In this document: positions 61,882-64,000 of the stretch, one piece after another | Numbering within the stretch: the stretch's first letter is position 1 | How the letters are laid out: the number at the start of each line of letters is the position of its first letter | Assembly (NCBI RefSeq): GCF_011762185.1 | Contig: NZ_JAASQJ010000001.1 | Location: 868,001 to 932,000 of the forward strand | DNA from: Dyadobacter arcticus | Lineage (GTDB): Bacteria; Bacteroidota; Bacteroidia; Cytophagales; Spirosomataceae | Length of the DNA: 64,000 bases | Reading direction: 5' to 3' | Notes under the pieces: model-generated | Database searches by the model: none | What the model was told of the DNA's origin: nothing | The model's input: only the letters and a program-made list of their open reading frames with translations | Program-made: the position numbers and the translations under genes

Positions 61882-62050
61882 GGTTCATTGAAGCAAAAAA
61901 AAATAATAACCGTCGTGAGCGCCAAAGATTTTGCGCGTGTTTCGCTTTACATTAGTTAAGGCCAACTTTGTGTCACCGGTTCAAAAAGTGCACTACGAAG
62001 TTTTGACAAGATTTCCAACTCAAAAAATCCATCGTTAACAATCACTTTAA

Positions 62051-64000
62051 ATGAGTAAGTACAACATTATATTCATTCTAGGATTACTGGCATTGGGGTG
62101 TGCCAAAAGTAAAATGGGTTCATCTGCATCCAAAGCCAGTACTGCAAAGGGCAGGAGAGCAGAAGTTCTATTTCTCGGTCACAACAGTAAGCACCACGAT
62201 TCGGGAAAGTACGCGCCCTGGCTTTCAGTGAAATTGTTCAAAAGCGGGATTAACATGTCCTACACAGCTGATCCCAACGATCTCAACCCTGAAAACCTCA
62301 GAAAATATGATGGACTGATCATTTACGCGAATCACGATTCCTTATCACCTTCGCAGGAAGCTGCGATGAAAGCTTTTGTAGAGGGCGGTAAGGGGTTAAT
62401 TCCATTGCATTCAGCTTCCGGTTGTTTCCGGAATTCAGCCTGGTATATCAAAACAATTGGCGGCCAGTTTGCTTCTCATGGGGTTGGTTCGTTCAAAAAT
62501 ACAATCCTGAAACCCGATCATCCGGTGATGAAAGGCATAACCAACTTCGAAACCTGGGACGAAAGTTATGTGCACAAAAACCTGAATGCCGATAAAACCG
62601 TCATCGGCGAACGCGTGGAGGGAAATGTGCATGAACCTTACACCTGGGTGCGGAATGAAGGTAAGGGACGCGTTTTTTACACCGCATATGGTCACGAGGA
62701 CAGCACCTGGACAAACAAAGGGTTTCTGGATTTGGTAAGAAACGGCGTACTATGGGCGGTTGGCGACGAAGTGAAAGCGGGAATTGCAGCACTAAATCTT
62801 CCTAATGTGGATATTTACGATTCAGACACCATTTCACATTATACCAAAAGGCATGTAGTGCAAAAAATGCAGGAATCGCTTTCACCAGCAGAATCCAACA
62901 AACTAACCCAGATACCTGCTGGTTTTGATATACAGCTTTTCGCATCCGAACCCGACATTACCAATCCGATTGCCATGGCCTGGGATGAACGCGGCCGACT
63001 TTGGGTGGTCGAGTCCGTGGATTATCCCAATACTTTCAAGGAAACAGATGGCGCCGCCAATGATCGGATCAAGATTTGCGAGGATACCAATAGCGATGGA
63101 AAAGCCGATAAATTCACCGTTTTTGCCGACAAGCTGAATATCCCGACCAGTATGGTTTTTTCAAATGACGGGATAATCGTCTCCATGGCGCCGGATTTCG
63201 TTTTTTTGAAAGATACCAATGGGGATGATGTGGCGGATGTGCGAGAAGTAATCATGACCGGCTGGGGCAAGAACGATACACACGCTGGTCCTTCCAATTT
63301 GCAGTATGGTTTTGATAACAAAATATGGGGTGTAAATGGCTACTCAGGCTTCAATGGGACAATTGATGGCAAAAAAATGACTTTCCCGCAAGGAGTTTAT
63401 CATTTCAAACCGGATGGGAAGGAATTCGCATTCCTTGGAAATAGCAGCAACAATACCTGGGGATTGGGGGTGACAGAAGATAATAATGTGTTTCTGTCAA
63501 CTGCCAATAATACCCACAGCGCATTCTATTCAATGTCGGGCAAGTACATGCAGCGGACGCTCGGAGATGACCAACCACCTGTTTTGGCTGTTCAAAAAAT
63601 CGATGGGCACTATGATGCGCATTCGATGACGCCCAATTTGCGCCAGGTCGACGTGGTAGGAGGTTTCACTTCTGCGGCGGGACATCATTTTTATACTGCC
63701 CGAAATTTCCCAAAAGAATACTGGAACCGCATTGCATTTGTATCGGAACCAACGATCAGATTGGTACATAATGCTATTCTGGAACCGGATGGGGCAGGTT
63801 TTAAAGAAAAAGACGGCTGGAATTTTATGGCCAGTTCGGATGAATGGTTTGGCCCGGTACAGGCAGAAACTGGCCCGGATGGCGCAGTCTGGATTTCTGA
63901 CTGGTACAATTTCATCATTCAGCACAATGTATTTGTTCCAGCCCAATCTCCAGCGGAATTTATAATGCCGTTCAAAGAGCAGCCTCACGGACCTGGAAAT
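62051..64000 (+). CDS. ThuA-domain membrane-bound dehydrogenase lipoprotein (partial)
   Basis: Open frame from ATG 62051 past the right edge; 650 residues are present. A lipoprotein signal (ILGLLALGC, Cys17) is followed by a ThuA-like (trehalose utilisation, class I GATase-like) domain at ~40-235 (AEVLFLGHNSKHHDSG, GLIPLHSASGCF, GRVFYTAYGHED), then a PVC-type sorbosone-dehydrogenase-like propeller from about 290 (PIAMAWDERGRLWVVES, CEDTNSDGKADKFTVFADKL). Many relatives go on with HEAT-like repeats and a c-type cytochrome, which would lie beyond the window. Probably oxidises an external sugar or polyol. Confidence 0.85.
   Translation, partial: MSKYNIIFILGLLALGCAKSKMGSSASKASTAKGRRAEVLFLGHNSKHHDSGKYAPWLSVKLFKSGINMSYTADPNDLNPENLRKYDGLIIYANHDSLSPSQEAAMKAFVEGGKGLIPLHSASGCFRNSAWYIKTIGGQFASHGVGSFKNTILKPDHPVMKGITNFETWDESYVHKNLNADKTVIGERVEGNVHEPYTWVRNEGKGRVFYTAYGHEDSTWTNKGFLDLVRNGVLWAVGDEVKAGIAALNLPNVDIYDSDTISHYTKRHVVQKMQESLSPAESNKLTQIPAGFDIQLFASEPDITNPIAMAWDERGRLWVVESVDYPNTFKETDGAANDRIKICEDTNSDGKADKFTVFADKLNIPTSMVFSNDGIIVSMAPDFVFLKDTNGDDVADVREVIMTGWGKNDTHAGPSNLQYGFDNKIWGVNGYSGFNGTIDGKKMTFPQGVYHFKPDGKEFAFLGNSSNNTWGLGVTEDNNVFLSTANNTHSAFYSMSGKYMQRTLGDDQPPVLAVQKIDGHYDAHSMTPNLRQVDVVGGFTSAAGHHFYTARNFPKEYWNRIAFVSEPTIRLVHNAILEPDGAGFKEKDGWNFMASSDEWFGPVQAETGPDGAVWISDWYNFIIQHNVFVPAQSPAEFIMPFKEQPHGPGN

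Noticed and set aside
1..64000. tRNA or rRNA genes
   Set aside because: The spacers were scanned by eye for cloverleaf and TTCGA-type signals and none was convincing; a dedicated tRNA search would settle this.

Overview
The window looks like a chromosomal segment of a Bacteroidota bacterium of the order Cytophagales, most like Dyadobacter. I base this on recalled family patterns, not on a search. Supporting signs are the gene families (membrane-bound dehydrogenase lipoproteins, DUF4230, GXHH-type IleRS, YceI, PepSY_TM), near-absence of Shine-Dalgarno sequences, and promoter elements of the Bacteroidota type (TAnnTTTG). No rRNA, tRNA, insertion sequence, prophage or CRISPR array was seen. About 60 protein genes are packed tightly on both strands.

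Layout. 1-8278: start of a lipoprotein dehydrogenase (cut by the window edge), a Uma2 nuclease-like gene, a DUF763 gene, a divergent AraC regulator and small membrane protein, a CNNM/CorC-type protein, and a secreted beta-helix/PDZ protein. 8350-11029: a minus-strand set of SDR, GalU and a GHMP kinase resembling plant glucuronokinase. 11214-13205: YceI, a LolA-like protein and a DUF433/DUF5615 toxin-antitoxin-like pair. 13332-15876: atpG and atpA, apart from other atp genes. 16168-25734: FKBP isomerase and Prc protease, an in-frame GNAT-SRPBCC fusion, a second YceI, small stress-type genes, an AraC regulator, a cupin and uvrB. 25789-32631: an antitoxin/MazF pair, a nucleotidase, a DeoR-type regulator, two small unknown ORFs, an SDR and ileS. 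32933-41502: PepSY_TM protein, an internally deleted GH16, an SBF transporter, DUF4230, and an operon of glutamine-synthetase-like ligase, SDR, aldehyde dehydrogenase and class I amidotransferase. 41533-47238: GH36 alpha-galactosidase, Kup and MntH on the minus strand. 47391-56734: MntR-like regulator, LptF/G-type permease, EamA exporter, then a glycan cluster (two GtrB-like GT2s, two large membrane proteins, one MBOAT). 56825-61753: GroES-like protein, cold-shock protein, YheT hydrolase, a SerB-SerA fusion and SerC. 62051 to the right edge: a ThuA-domain dehydrogenase lipoprotein.

How genes work together. The clearest units are serine biosynthesis in two adjacent genes; manganese control with an operator between divergent mntH and mntR promoters; a gamma-glutamylation route that could degrade an amine or amino alcohol; a possible UDP-glucuronate salvage pair; and a surface-glycan modification cluster.

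Most interesting non-standard signals: a C-terminal sliding-clamp-type motif in the DUF763 protein, degenerate 7-bp tandem arrays next to start codons at three loci, and the GHMP kinase-GalU pairing. I did not find an obvious new defence or mobile system. Start codons were moved wherever a computed open frame began at TTG and a downstream ATG or GTG fitted the family better.
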